Positions 19,231-33,892 of a stretch of 64,000 nucleotides of DNA are shown here, piece after piece. The stretch spans positions 12,921,001-12,985,000 of the forward strand of contig NC_090780.1 in the NCBI RefSeq assembly GCF_040054535.1, given 5' to 3'. Positions within the stretch are counted from its first letter, which is position 1, and every line of letters starts with the position of its first letter. Below the pieces are notes generated by a model. The model was not told where the DNA came from, ran no database searches, and saw nothing but the letters and a program-made list of their open reading frames with translations. The stretch is from Antennarius striatus (Eukaryota; Chordata; Actinopteri; Lophiiformes; Antennariidae). Both the position numbers and the translations under genes were made by a program.

Positions 19231-21614
19231 CTCCTTACTGTCAATCAGTCACCACACACCAAATGGAACCAAGACGCGCCAAAACTGAGTGTTCTTCACG
19301 GCAGAATTCAGTTTGCTGCTGCTTCTGGATGATCTGATACATTTCCCTCATTCATTATGACAAGCACATTGATTTATGAAAACAGAAATGTCTTCATGTT
19401 GAATCGTTACTTTTCTTGTGTTACCATGAAAATAACACATATATTGTACTTTTATTCTTGATTTTATGAATCAATAATTAAAGAAATGAGAGATAGAACA
19501 GCATGAGTACATTTCTCAGGAAACACACTGGAGACAGCGGTACGCAACAACAGTAGTACTCCTGATGGATTGTCCAAACCTCCTGGAGCGATTCCATGTG
19601 ATGACACATCTCCAGTCAGAGCTGATGGAGGAGGATGTAATCAACTACTCAAACAACTCCCAAGATATTTGATGGAGTTCATGTCATGACTGTGACATTT
19701 CTCTCCTGCAGAAACTCGACACAGACAGGATTTGTGTGTCCAATAGTGTGTTACTCCACAACATTACAGAAGTGAGTTATTTTAACAAGGGAATAGTTAT
19801 TTGGAATGATTTGGATGACGGCATCAGAGCTATTTGTGTACAAATGGTATTTTCAGACTCAATAATCACAAATCTCACACAAGAGCGACCAAACCCATTA
19901 TGTAGGGAATTACCACAAAACCTGTGTGTAGATATACAGCCAATTAAAAAACAAAGAAAACATAGTGTTGCTCCTTCATATTCCCTGTGTGTAGATAATA
20001 ATGGAACCAATCAGACTGAAGTTCATTTTGGGACCACAGTAATAGACATTTGATGCCTTGAGGCTGACCACAAACCTGAACACCAGGAAACACCAAAAAC
20101 ACCAGAAACACCAAAAACAACAGAAACACCAGAAACGCAACACCCACTGGGAGCTAACAGCACTGAGGAGAACATCCAACCGCTCCATTAAAACAGACTT
20201 CAGTAAACAAAGGTTAAGTGGATCAAGTACAAATCAAGTACAGGATACTCACAGAAAAAACATATCTCCAAGTGTGTGCGTGTGTGTGTCACCAGGTTAA
20301 GATAAATGGCTGAATAAATAGCAGGTCCTGACTTGATGTGTTCTGGTAACATGAGTTTGCTCTTTGTTTACCTCCCTGGAAGCATCTTGGGCAATCCAAA
20401 CGTTCTCAGAGGCTGCAGTGTGATGGTATGCCTTTGGTGTTGTTGTTGTTGTTGTTGTTTTTGTTTATTTGGTGTAGTGTGGGATAGAAATGTGCTGGTA
20501 ATTTAGGTAGAGTAAAAAGTTTTTTCAGGGGATCATTTTTCAGTTCAGCTTTTGGATACATGATCCAAAACCATTTTGACATACTAATGAGAAATTCTTC
20601 TGTTTCCGTGTAGATAATGAGTCTGTCTGCCAGTTCCTGCTTCCCGAACAGTCATATCGTTTTAATAACGGTATAATATCTGCTTATTCTCTTAAAGATC
20701 TTTGGAAGACTTTGTGTGACCTCTTCAGGTTTTGTCAAAGCAGCCACACCATAAAGGAAGAGTTGACGTCTAAACATATTTCCTTTTCTTAGTGGAGAGA
20801 GTTGAATGAGAATTCTAATGGACTCACTCCTCTCATATCCAAACACATAATAAAAATCCAGCAGATCCCCGGTGATGATTATCTTAACCAAGCATCAGGA
20901 GTATAAACCATTAAGACTCAAAATTGGTATCAGTCAATAAATATTCTGGCTTGTAAGCTTCTGCAAAACACAGGAAACATGATGCAACATGTAATGAGAG
21001 AGCACTAATGGTGAACACTGATTTTTTTTTTGTTGTTGTTGCTGCTCGGAAAGAGCTACTTAACAGGTTTCTTCTTGTTTCCCGTCTCTACACAAAGATG
21101 TGCTGATGGACTATTGGCTGATTTCAGTACGACACATTCTAAGATTTAAAGATAAAGATGTGTCAGGTTTTATTGAGTCATGAACATAAAAGATTCTAAA
21201 AAATATTGTCTTAGAAATTGCCATGAATGCTGGTGCAGTGGTGACACATTGGTTAGATCAAGGTAGCATCTGACACAAAGACTTGAGTTCTTCCCAAAGC
21301 AGCTTTATCAGTTTATTTAGCATCAGTAAAAATGTGACTCTGTTTTGAGATTATAGCCAAAGAAAAAAGACATTTTTGAATACATGGAAGTGATTAAACT
21401 TACAGCTAGTCATAATGTGATGTCATGGCTTTGCAAACAGCTTTTTGTGTACAATCATACTCTCACACACATCTGGACATTCAGGAGACAGTATGTTTGT
21501 GTGTCTGAATACGGTCCTTCTGTGTTCACACATAAGGTACAATTAATTCTGATAATCTTGGATTTCAAAGAATAAAGTATTACAATATTCCAGATAAAGA
21601 TTGGCGTTCCTTAG
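19231..21614. other. Intergenic, no gene seen
   Basis: AT-rich sequence with a degenerate minisatellite of AAACACCAG-like units (about 20084-20140) and a (TTG)n run (20438-20463). Open frames near 19736-20053 and 20652-20891 show no recognisable domain and could be remnants of old retroelements. Confidence 0.45.
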
Positions 21615-21624
21615 TCAGTACTTG

Positions 21625-22146
21625 TGATGGTCTGTGTCTGTCTTGCTTTTGTATTTTATTTTATGGGTTCAGTTCTTGTACTTTTCTGTTTCTGCCACAT
21701 TTAGTGATTTGTTGCACCTGGTTTGTTTTTCCTGATTGTTTCGTTTGGAGTTTAGCCAGTCCGTGTTTAGTTCTCCCCATAGTTAGTTAGTTTGTCATTT
21801 GTTTCCCCTGAAGCCAATTTAGCACCCTGGCCTGCCTATTTAAGGCGTTTCTTTTCTGTTCTGCGCTGTCACAGCGTTTTTCAGTAATCCCTTGAAGCAG
21901 AGTATCATGTATGCCAATTGTTTCCTGTTTTACCTGACCACCTTCTGTACGACCAAGAGTTTAGCCTTGCCTTGTCTGTTCTTGTTTCGGTTTTGACCTC
22001 TTGCTTGTGCCACGATGATTTTTTTGGATATCCCACTGGTATTGTGAGCTCCAAGTTTTTCCTGGGTTTTGAATTTGGACTGATTAAAGGATTTGGATTT
22101 TTGACTTTTGGACTCTCGCGCCTGGTTCCTTTTGCAACCGTAACAG
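21625..22146 (+). repeat. Possible solo LTR (Gypsy-like)
   Basis: The block starts TGTGATGG and ends CAACCGTAACA. It has a T-rich, promoter-like body and an end (GGACTCTCGCGCCTGGTTCC) that resembles fish Gypsy LTRs from memory. The flanks GTACT and GCACT match in four of five positions, a weak target duplication. No internal gag-pol is present. Confidence 0.4.
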
Positions 22147-22636
22147 CACTTCCCTTTCCAATCAAGCTCCACAAGAATATTCACAAAATTCAATTTATGC
22201 ATCATCATTAATGGCATGCATAATTCAAAGAAGGACTTGCACCCATTGTAGTTATTCAAGCATTAGATTTTCAGAGTTAAAGTTTGACTGACGTGCAAAT
22301 AACAAACTTCATGATATAAAACAATAAAGAATGTTGTTATATTTATAGAAAACTGGATCAACTCGGAACAGTAAAAATGTACAGTATATGTACTATAGTT
22401 CATGTCATCAAATCAGTATATGTTACGAATCTGGAACAAGTTGCGTCTTTAAGTCTTCATGTAAAATGTATTCTTCTTTTCCAGATGTATATTCCATGTA
22501 ATTTATTCAACAGACCACATTCTGCTTCACAGCCTCAAATGTGTTCTGTGTTCTCCGTTGGCAGCTTTTTGCAATTATTGGCTCCTACTGTGGCACAGTG
22601 TATGCATAAAGAACTTCTATTTCTACTTAAAAGAGT

Positions 22637-22652
22637 TGTGTGTGTGTGTGTC

Positions 22653-22734
<82 letters not shown>

Positions 22735-22743
22735 AGTGTGCGC
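22637..22743. repeat. (TG)n microsatellite, imperfect
   Basis: TG dinucleotides interrupted by TCTGTA, GCGTGCG and GAGTGTGCGCGC. Confidence 0.96.
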
Positions 22744-23488
22744 GCTCGCATGTGTGTTCCCATGCTTATGCTCGTAAACCAGTTAATCTGAAAATAACCG
22801 TGGAATCAGTGTCAGAAATTTCTTCTGTGCACGTAGCATGCAGGAACTCATGATCAATAAACTGCACACACTTTAATCTTCACAACAGAGAAACACAACA
22901 GAGGGGATGTACAATGTGAAAAAAGACCTCACGTTGATGAGGTCTTCCTCTGCTGTGCTGTCCAGGTGATTAATTTACAGATTAATGTGCTCTTAGCTCG
23001 GTGCCTATACTGCACAAATCAGCAGGACTTGCTATCACAACAGTAAAGTAATACACTAATAACGACCAACCAGGATGTGACTTAAGTAATAACCCTTTAC
23101 CCTTTAACACAAAGTGCTTATCATGATGAGCATGAAAAACAAACCACTTCTGCAAAGTGCTTTCATGGTTTTGGGATGAGCTTTTGAGCTGCCTCTGTGC
23201 TTTTAAGGGTTAATATCGAAGCCAAAAAAAGACTCCAAGGTCAGCTTTGGACCAAAAGACCTCCAGGTTAACAACGGTGAAATACAACATGCACAGCCCG
23301 TGGTATTGATTAGTTACTGAATGAAATGACAGATTGATCAGCTCGGAGCTCTCTGGCCTTTGGTCACAGAACTCCTTCACTGCGTGCATGTCGAGGCCTG
23401 TAGCATCACATTACCTGGAAGCTGATAAAGACGAGTTGGTAAGGCAGCTCTCATCGTGTCTACATGGACCAACAAGTATATGAGCATA

Positions 23489-23541
<53 letters not shown>

Positions 23542-25432
23542 CCTGTGCATGTGTGGATGTGTGGGTGAGCTCATAATATGAGTGTTTTATAGCAGAAATG
23601 CAACACAGACTACACAATATCCATCAAGGAAACAAGCCTAAGGGCTCTATTTAAACAAGCTGCATGCTGCAGTGCAGTTCCTTTTGTTTGCTTCTTAATT
23701 CTTCATACGTGTGTTTTTGGGTGCAACATGAATTAAACTAATCAGAGCTTCATTTCCCACGTCCCTTAAATCCAGGTGTGCCTACACCTGCAGGGCTGCT
23801 ATTCAAACAGCCCCACTCGTCTTGCTGAGGGACAGGAATGTGGTCCTCAGCCAAGTAGTCGTCCTGTAGTTCCTGCCGTCTCCCAATCTTCCATCCCATG
23901 GAGCAATATTTAACTGAGGAAGAGGAGTGTTATGCTGAATAATGGGTCCACAGATAATTAGTTTACAAACCAGACAGACTTCAAATGAATGATGATGATA
24001 CAAGAGTGGTGAAATTACAAATAATTAATGATGAAAGTATTATTGACATTGTGTGCAGTGATATCTGATATGTAGCTGAAATCACTTCCTGTGCTATTCA
24101 CACAACAAATAGTAAAGCTACCGACTTTAAACTAAGAGTAAAACTGTTGATTTAGTTCAGAATCAATTTTTATTCATCTTTAAAAAATTGCCAAACTAGA
24201 TCCTGAAGATTGAGTGAAATATATTAATTATTGAATAACTAACAATGAGATGGTATTTTAAATTCTAGGGCAGGCTTTCATAGTAAAGTAGACATATTGC
24301 AAAGGTCAACAGAAAATATAGTTTTTGGAGCAATGACATAATAGTGAAACTGAGCTGCATTGACAGACGTTCGTGCTGTTTGAGTGCTAACAACAAGGAG
24401 CTAATTGAGCAGCTGAAGTCATATAATTGACATTAATTTCTGCCAGTCACATTTCTAATCTGATAGAAGTAATGTAGCAGACATTATGAAGAAAGATAGA
24501 GGACTTTTATGATCCAGGATACAGGAAATAGTGTTGGAAACTGAGAGGAGAGATAGTTTACTGTAACTGAGTCAGTTTGGAGAAAAAACAGAGACTCAGA
24601 GGTCAAAACTGTAGCAGGCTGCAGAACTACCTGTGATGTAAGACATCACAGAGAGGCAGCATGATACAGCCGAGAGAAATGTGTTGTGTTACACTTCTGT
24701 GTTGCACTCTTTATGGAAATAGTGACGATACGGAGGGGATTTACAAGAGCAATAAATGATTTGTTTGTGGTTTACCCTTTAAGTGCCACTGTGGTTTGAC
24801 AACATGTTCAGTACTCAATTAATGACTCTACGGAATGTTCTGTTTTTCATTTGTATGCTGGCATTAGAGAGAATCACATCAGGCTGCTGTGTGAGGAACT
24901 GGAACAACATTCCTCAGACGTGAGCCCAGTCTCCGGTGTGAAGTAGGCCCATATTTAAATGATGCACTCTGTCAAACTAATTCATTTTCTATCTTTGTAT
25001 TGCCAAACTTTACCCATCAACCAGATTTGTTAATTATGTGATAAGATTGATCCAAGACCAGTGGCATTAATAACTAAACACATGGCACAAAAGTTGGAAA
25101 CACTTTAAATTTAGCGTACATCGATTGTAATGAATTCATTAGTGACTTCCTACAGGCGCTAAATAACTAGAAAAGGTACTTATTATTAATACAAGCTGTT
25201 GTGAAGGAACAAGACATTAATACATCAGTTATCGCAGTCATCATGGCTTGAGAGTTAAAAGTGATGTTCTTATCTTTTTCATAGGTGAGTTTCAGCCAAA
25301 AACTGAATTGTTTATTTGAATTCCAAGAGCTCTTATGATTCAGTTGGCATTCCCATGTTGCAAGTTCATCATGTTAGTGCACCCTTTCTCTTTCTCTTTC
25401 TCCGATCATTAACAGGTTCTATAAGAATACCG
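22744..25432. other. Intergenic, no gene seen
   Basis: Apart from the TG run at 23491-23539, this is unique-looking AT-rich sequence with no supported gene. Confidence 0.45.
23491..23539. repeat. (TG)n microsatellite
   Basis: About 24 uninterrupted TG units. Confidence 0.97.
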
Positions 25433-25585
25433 TCCATTCATTCATTCATTCATTCATTCATTCATTCATTCATTCATTCATTCATTCATTGTGACTGTCT
25501 ATCGTCTAACAGCAGGAGGCTGGAGCCTATCCATGAGTCGGATACACCCTGAACGGTTTATCAAAGGGCCACACATAGAAAGACA
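25433..25585. repeat. (ATTC)n run with attached repeat fragment
   Basis: About 14 ATTC units are followed by GGCTGGAGCCTATCC, GGATACACCCTGAACGG and AAAGGGCCACACATAGA. This is a short decayed copy of a common fish family related to the one at 27006. Confidence 0.75.
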
Positions 25586-26838
25586 AAAAACTGATAACAT
25601 TCAAACCTTAAATATTATATCATAATGCATTATTTATTATGAATTCAAGCTAGACTTAATAATTCAAGTTAAAATCAGACCTGCTATTTGAGACCTTTGG
25701 GTTCTTCACCTTCATCAGGCAGACGGTTTGGAACAGAAGAAGCCATCTTATGTAACAGTCCCTGAATGCCTGCCACCACATTTCATTTCATTTCCCTCAT
25801 GAATAGAAGGCAAAAATATCAAACACCAATTAAATGTATGACTGCAGTGCCAGAAAAGACAAAGTAAACATGGACCAAAAATATAGACATTGACAAGCAT
25901 GAATGTGCAGCAAAATTAACTCATTAGTTGATTCCTACAAAATCAATCAGTATGCAGAGAGAGAACCAGTGAATGTAGACAGAGAAATGGTTGCTCAGCT
26001 CCTCCCTCAATAAGATGGCTTCTCATTGTCACCAATAGTTTGATCAATGAAGTTCTCTAATGTCACAAATTAATGTAATCCTTCAAGGTCTACCGTGGTA
26101 AAAATTCTTCAAACAAGTTTTGAACTCAAACAACAACAACAGAGGCTGATGATGTTATTTCACGTAGATTAACTGTAGAAATGCTTGTGACAATGGTGAT
26201 CTGCGCTTTTAAAAGAATATATCACTGGTGTTTAGTTGATGCGACGGAAGAAGACACCACTGATCATTAATGAGATCATTGTCAAGCTGACAAAACACTA
26301 AATGTTCCCATGTTTTTCTTTCACTATTTTAGTCTGCACAAATTGTGAATTATTCATTCAGCTGTTCTACTGATTAAAGCCCAGAGGCTTCAACAACAAG
26401 AGAAAATATTATCCATTCATTTCCCCACAGTGCTTCAAATGATTGACTGACTCTTACACACGTCCTGCTACTGCAGCTGTACTACTAAATCAGAAATACT
26501 TTCTTTGTAGTAAAAGTTATGAAAATCAAACTATTGTACTGGTATCCACGTTGGCGTTGGTGCCCTACACACGTATAGAACACATCCTTGACCACCATAA
26601 TGGTTTTAAGTTAAGTATTATGGTCACACACATTATTTCACCATCAGTGATGAAGTTCCAGATGCCTGCAGTGTTTCACTATTATTCACATGACTGATCA
26701 GGGATCGGCCGAAAAATAATTAATGGTGTTCTAGCAGCAGTAATTGTGAACTGTTGAGACCTGTGAATCCGTCCATGAAAGGATCACCAGACCTCAGTGT
26801 GTAATGGATATAATAATCACTGATGTCAGACTGGTCAA

Positions 26839-26841
<3 letters not shown>

Positions 26842-26926
<85 letters not shown>
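26842..26926. repeat. (TG)n microsatellite
   Basis: About 42 TG units, almost pure. Confidence 0.97.
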
Positions 26927-26928
<2 letters not shown>

Positions 26929-27005
26929 ATAGTCTGTAGTGTATTTTTCAACACTATGAAATATCCATGCATTCAGATTTCAATGACATTTTAGTCGTGA
27001 TGTAA

Positions 27006-27345
27006 ACATCCATCCATCTTCTAATCACTGCTTTATCCGCTGTCGCGGGTCATGGGACCTGGAGGCTATCCCAGCTGGCTTAGAGCATGAGGCAGGGAAA
27101 GTCCGGGCGCGACACCAGTGCACCGCAGAGCCACACAGAGACAGACAAACATGCACACGCACACTCTTACACTAGGGGCAATTTGGAACGGCCAATTAAC
27201 CTGAAGTGCATGTTTTTGGAGGTGGGAGGAAGCCGGAGAATCCAGAGAGAACCTATGCAGATACGGGGAGAACATGAGGGGACTCAAACTCGTAACCACC
27301 TTGCTGTGCAGCGACAGCGCTACACACTACGCCACTGTGGTGCCC
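27006..27345 (+). repeat. Common teleost interspersed repeat, near complete
   Basis: Runs from CATCCATCTTCTAATC through CAATTTGGAACGGCCAATTA, GCATGTTTTTGGAGG and GGGAGAACATG to CTACGCCACTGTGGTGCC. It is the same family that was split by the LINE at 15495. The ATCC-type start suggests a LINE 3' tail or a SINE; name not assigned. Confidence 0.8.
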
Positions 27346-27599
27346 TATCATAGAAACAGTTTGTAATATTGGCTTTTATCAGTCTGTAGTCGGTGTCTGA
27401 GCATGTGCTGCTGCTGCTAGGTTGTTAAATGTTTAATGGGTGTTGATTAAATAGCTAAACCAATTTATCTAGCTTTTGTTTCAAAAAAGTTCAAATTCAC
27501 AAGCTGACTTATTTGGGGGAAATAAGCATGAGAAAGACTCACAGTGTTAAATTTTGCCATGGATACATACAGTAACTTTGCCAGAAAGTTACTGTATGT

Positions 27600-28620
27600 T
27601 GTGTTACATTTGGTTTCTGTCTTTTGCCTACGTTTTGTTATCCACCTCCTGTTTTATTCTGGTACTCATCCCTTCCCTCCCTCTCAGACCTTGACTTCCT
27701 CTCTTTCCCACTTGTGTGATTGTCAACTCTGCCCCCTGAATGGTTCCATACGTGTTCCCCTACCTTATATATTAATAGTCTGTATCTTACTTTGTCTTGT
27801 GCCAGTTTTTCTTGATTGTCATACCAGAGAACCAGAACCAGTGCCAGCTCATGTCTTATGTCTAGTCAGTTTATGACGATTTGTATTGCTATTGTTTGAT
27901 GTTATGTCCCGTTATTCCTTGCCAGTGTTGTTTTGAACCTTCGCAACTTGCCATGATCTTCCTTATTTACCTTTGTGAGAGTGATTTTCAGTTTGGACTT
28001 TCTTACTAATAGATTATTGATTGGAACTTTCCTTTCTGATTCGTGCATTTGGGTTCATGTCCTAGTTTGGGCGTGACGGTTATATAATACTAGCGGGAAC
28101 CCGTGGAAATTCCACGATAAAACAATTATGTCAGACTTCATACCAAACATACGATAACCAAACGTACCCAACGGAGTCAAATATCAACATGGTGACGTAA
28201 CGACTTTGTGTTGACAAATCATGGATTGCGCTGGGCGGGCATTGCGAAGCCATAGATGAATGATAGCAGGCGAACTGGAGAAAGAAAGCTAAGTAATTGT
28301 GAGATTTGGAAGGAGCTAAGGTTAAAGGAAAAGACACCTGTCAAAAGAGCAAGTGGAAAAGAAATTTTAGAGAAGTGATAGTTCTGTTAGCTGACTACAT
28401 GAACAGGACTATATGTAGTTACTTAAAGAGCGTTTTTGTCAGATGCCTGAGTAGCATTTTGGATACTACATCGATTGCCCCATTCCAAACGGAAACCATA
28501 GCTGGACAAACTGTTCCCTGTAAAGACAACAGAAACAATATCTTAGCACCAAATGCAGACAGACACAACAGCAGCTACACCGAAGGATTCACAGGCTAAC
28601 TAGTCCGATAATTCCCTAAA
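27600..28620 (+). repeat. Unclassified repeat-like block
   Basis: The stretch 27600-28078 has LTR-like composition and ends TTTGGGCGTGACGG. It abuts TATAATACTAGCGGGAACCC at 28081, which resembles the start of some Helitron-like repeats. Neither has clear matching ends, so the classification is open. Confidence 0.3.
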
Positions 28621-28905
28621 GATTAATGGAGAACAAACCCAGAGCTAAAAAATGAATGAATACTGGTCTGACATCCCAGTAGAAATGACGATGACTCTGT
28701 CAGTCCAGCTGATCCACTTTCAATGTTGTGTTGTTTGAAACCAAAATGAATTTTGACAGGAGTGTCCTTTAACTGCCATCAGTGCTGACGTGACAGAAGA
28801 CATCTCGTCACTGCATCAACAAATGATTTTGCCTATAATTATATATCGTCTTTTTTTGTCCCTGCAGCTTTTGCCTTTATCTACCAATGTTCTGATGTAG
28901 GTCTG

Positions 28906-29131
28906 AAGCCGGGGATGTAGCTCAGTGGTAGAGCACATGCTTCACATCTTTGCCCTGAATTCAATTTGCACAAGCCAGTGTCAGCTGTAGGCTGGTCCCA
29001 ACCCCTCATAGAGTGGCAGCAGGGAGGGCATCCAACATAAAAAACTTTGCAAAACACATGTAAGCATACAAAAAGAAAAAAAGGATAACACGCTGTGGCG
29101 ACCCCTGATGGGACAAGCTGAAGGGAAGTTT
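28906..29131 (+). mobile_element. tRNA-headed SINE with an RTE-derived body
   Basis: The head (28911-28975) resembles tRNA-Ala, with an A box in TAGCTCAGTGGTAGAGCA and a decayed B box (GAATTCAATTT). The body matches the RTE leader of copy B (GCACAAGCCAGTGT, then GGTCCCAA, AGGGCATCCA, AAACTTTGC). The tail (GCTGTGGCGACCCCTGATGGG, then GAAGGGA) matches the RTE 3' end. Eighteen-base target duplications flank it at 28888-28905 and 29132-29149, with one mismatch. This is a SINE that would be mobilised by the RTE LINE also found in this window. It is not a functional tRNA gene. Confidence 0.85.
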
Positions 29132-29374
29132 TGTTCTGATGTGGGTCTGCTTTAAGTGAAAAACAATGTTGTCAGAGATAGCTGTTGGTTAGTGCAGAAA
29201 AGTCTTAAAAGCCACAAGGATTTATTTCTCATAACAGAGTTCTCCTATATGTGAAGAACTGATGTGTGTCAAGGCTTTTGGGAGAGTGGGATATTTTCTA
29301 AAGTGACTCACAGTGGGTGAGGTGTTAAACAGCAGGTGATGATTATTTTCACATATTCCTCTGTGAGATGTTTC

Positions 29375-29577
29375 TCTTTGTTTGCAGCGCTTTATTCTGT
29401 TCCTGACCCAAATGAACTACTGAGAAACACTCAACTGAAATGCTTTTACTGCTATAATTACAATGCCTTTTCAGGAATGCTTTTAACTTTGCCCAAAGAA
29501 TTATGTCAAAAGAAAGGCTTTTGTTCTTCACCAGAAATCCCAAGAAGTAGTAAAGCAGATCCAGCAACCCTTTGTGG
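29375..29577 (+). other. Cys-containing open frame of unknown nature next to a hAT insertion
   Basis: After CTTTGTTTGCAG (a good acceptor-like string) a frame reads ALYSVPDPNELLRN, then LKCFYCYNYN, ELCQKKGFC and ADPATLCG, and is then cut by the hAT element at 29578. I do not recognise the family. It could be chance or an old exon; nothing else around it supports a gene. Confidence 0.15.
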
Positions 29578-30788
29578 CAGGTGTCTCTAAACTTTTTCCT
29601 GTGAGGGCCACATAACTTTTCCCTTCTCTGATGTGGGGCCGGGGTCAGTTTGTAACAGAAAACTGACAATCGCAGGGGTGCCTAAACACTTATTGTCTTC
29701 CAGAAAGCCACACAACTAAATATTAATAACTCTTTCCAGGACCTAAACATAAAAAAATCTCATGAAATAAATAATAACACTACTAATGAAATAAATAACA
29801 CTGTGAAATAGATAATACCCAAATAACCTGAGATCTTCACAGAAAAAAAGGCCATGGACATTATTTTTCTGTGTGCCGTGCACAATCTTAACAGGTGAAA
29901 CTTCAGCTTTGTTGACAGAGCAGACTTTTACTGAAATGACTCATATGAGCAGCCTCTCAAAGTTCTTCCTTCCTTCTAATCATTTTGTAGGGTCCAGTAG
30001 GCTTGTAGCTGCTGTTTGCTGATCTCTTTCTCATCACCTTCCTGCGAAAACCACAAAGCAAGCAAGTTGAGAAGTGATACAGACCCTACACAGCACAGTT
30101 CATTTATCTACCAGTATGGCTGTGGAGATGGATTTCATTTCTGTAGATTTTATGATGATTATATTTGTTTATACTCAGAATGACTCATTCAGGCCAGAAT
30201 GACCTTTGTATGTTCATCGGTGTGAACTATGGGCCTGCATATGGCCGCTGAGAAGTTGAATGTCGTGTTCCATGTGAGTCACAGCTAGTCTCAAACACTG
30301 ATGCAGGTGTTCATCTGTCAGTCTTGACCTCATCTGAGTTTTCAGATAAGGTCAAGAAGAAGGCTGGGCTTCATCGATGTCGGCCACAAAGGGGTTCTGG
30401 AAAAGACTGTTTTTGCATTAGTGTGTAGTTCACAGAATTGTACACGGAACTCCGCCTTCAGCGTTTCCAGTGCTTCCACACACCTTTTCAGCTGGGAACG
30501 GCTCCACTGGGCTCTCTGCAGAGAGGTTTTGGTTAGCAGGAAGATGAAGTTGTGCTTTTTCACTTGTTCCAAAACCAGCGCTAGTTTCACCTGAAATGCT
30601 TTTATTTGGGAATACATGTCGCAAATAGGTTTCCCCGGTCCTCATAGCTGCAAGTTAAGGCCGTTCAGCATTTCTGTCATGTAAAAACGCAATGTGCCAA
30701 AATGCATTTTTCTGGTACTGTTCAGGGGGCCGTGCCAAATGTAGTGCCGGCCACATCCGGCCCGCGGGCCTTAGTTTGGGGACCACTG
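29578..30788 (-). mobile_element. Non-autonomous hAT (Charlie-like) transposon with transposase remnant
   Basis: The left end CAGGTGTCTCTAAACT and the inverted right end CAGTGGTCCCCAAACTAAGG form decayed hAT terminal repeats. A perfect 8-base target duplication, CTTTGTGG, flanks it at 29570-29577 and 30789-30796. Inside, on the minus strand (about 30340-30617), is a decayed transposase-like piece: IKAFQVKLAL, LETLKAEFRVQFCEL and, after a frameshift, FQNPFVADIDEAQP. This type is also found in domesticated GTF2IRD2/SCAND3-like proteins. At 1.2 kb it is far shorter than an autonomous element. Confidence 0.9.
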
Positions 30789-33741
<2,953 letters not shown>

Positions 33742-33892
33742 AAGGAGAACCAGGAGGTTTATGGATGTAGTGAAAGAGGACATGAAGGTAGTTGGTGTGA
33801 GAGAAGAGGATGCAGCAGACAGGGTTAGATGGAGGCAACTGATTCGCTGTGGCGACCCTTGAAGGGAAAAGCCGAAAGGAAAAGAAGACAAA
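33742..33892 (+). mobile_element. RTE LINE 3' end, heavily 5'-truncated
   Basis: About 150 bases match the last part of copy A: GGAGGTTTATGGATGTAGTG, then GACATGAAGGTAGTTGGTG, then CTGTGGCGACCCTTGAAGGG and AAAAGCCGAAAGGAAAAG. Such truncation is usual for LINE insertions. Confidence 0.9.

Noticed and set aside
20084-20140. Short tandem units as a CRISPR-like array
   Set aside because: The units are contiguous with no spacers in a vertebrate genome; it is a small minisatellite.
28911-28983. tRNA-Ala gene
   Set aside because: The acceptor stem and B box are decayed and the sequence runs into LINE-derived DNA flanked by target duplications, so it is a SINE head.
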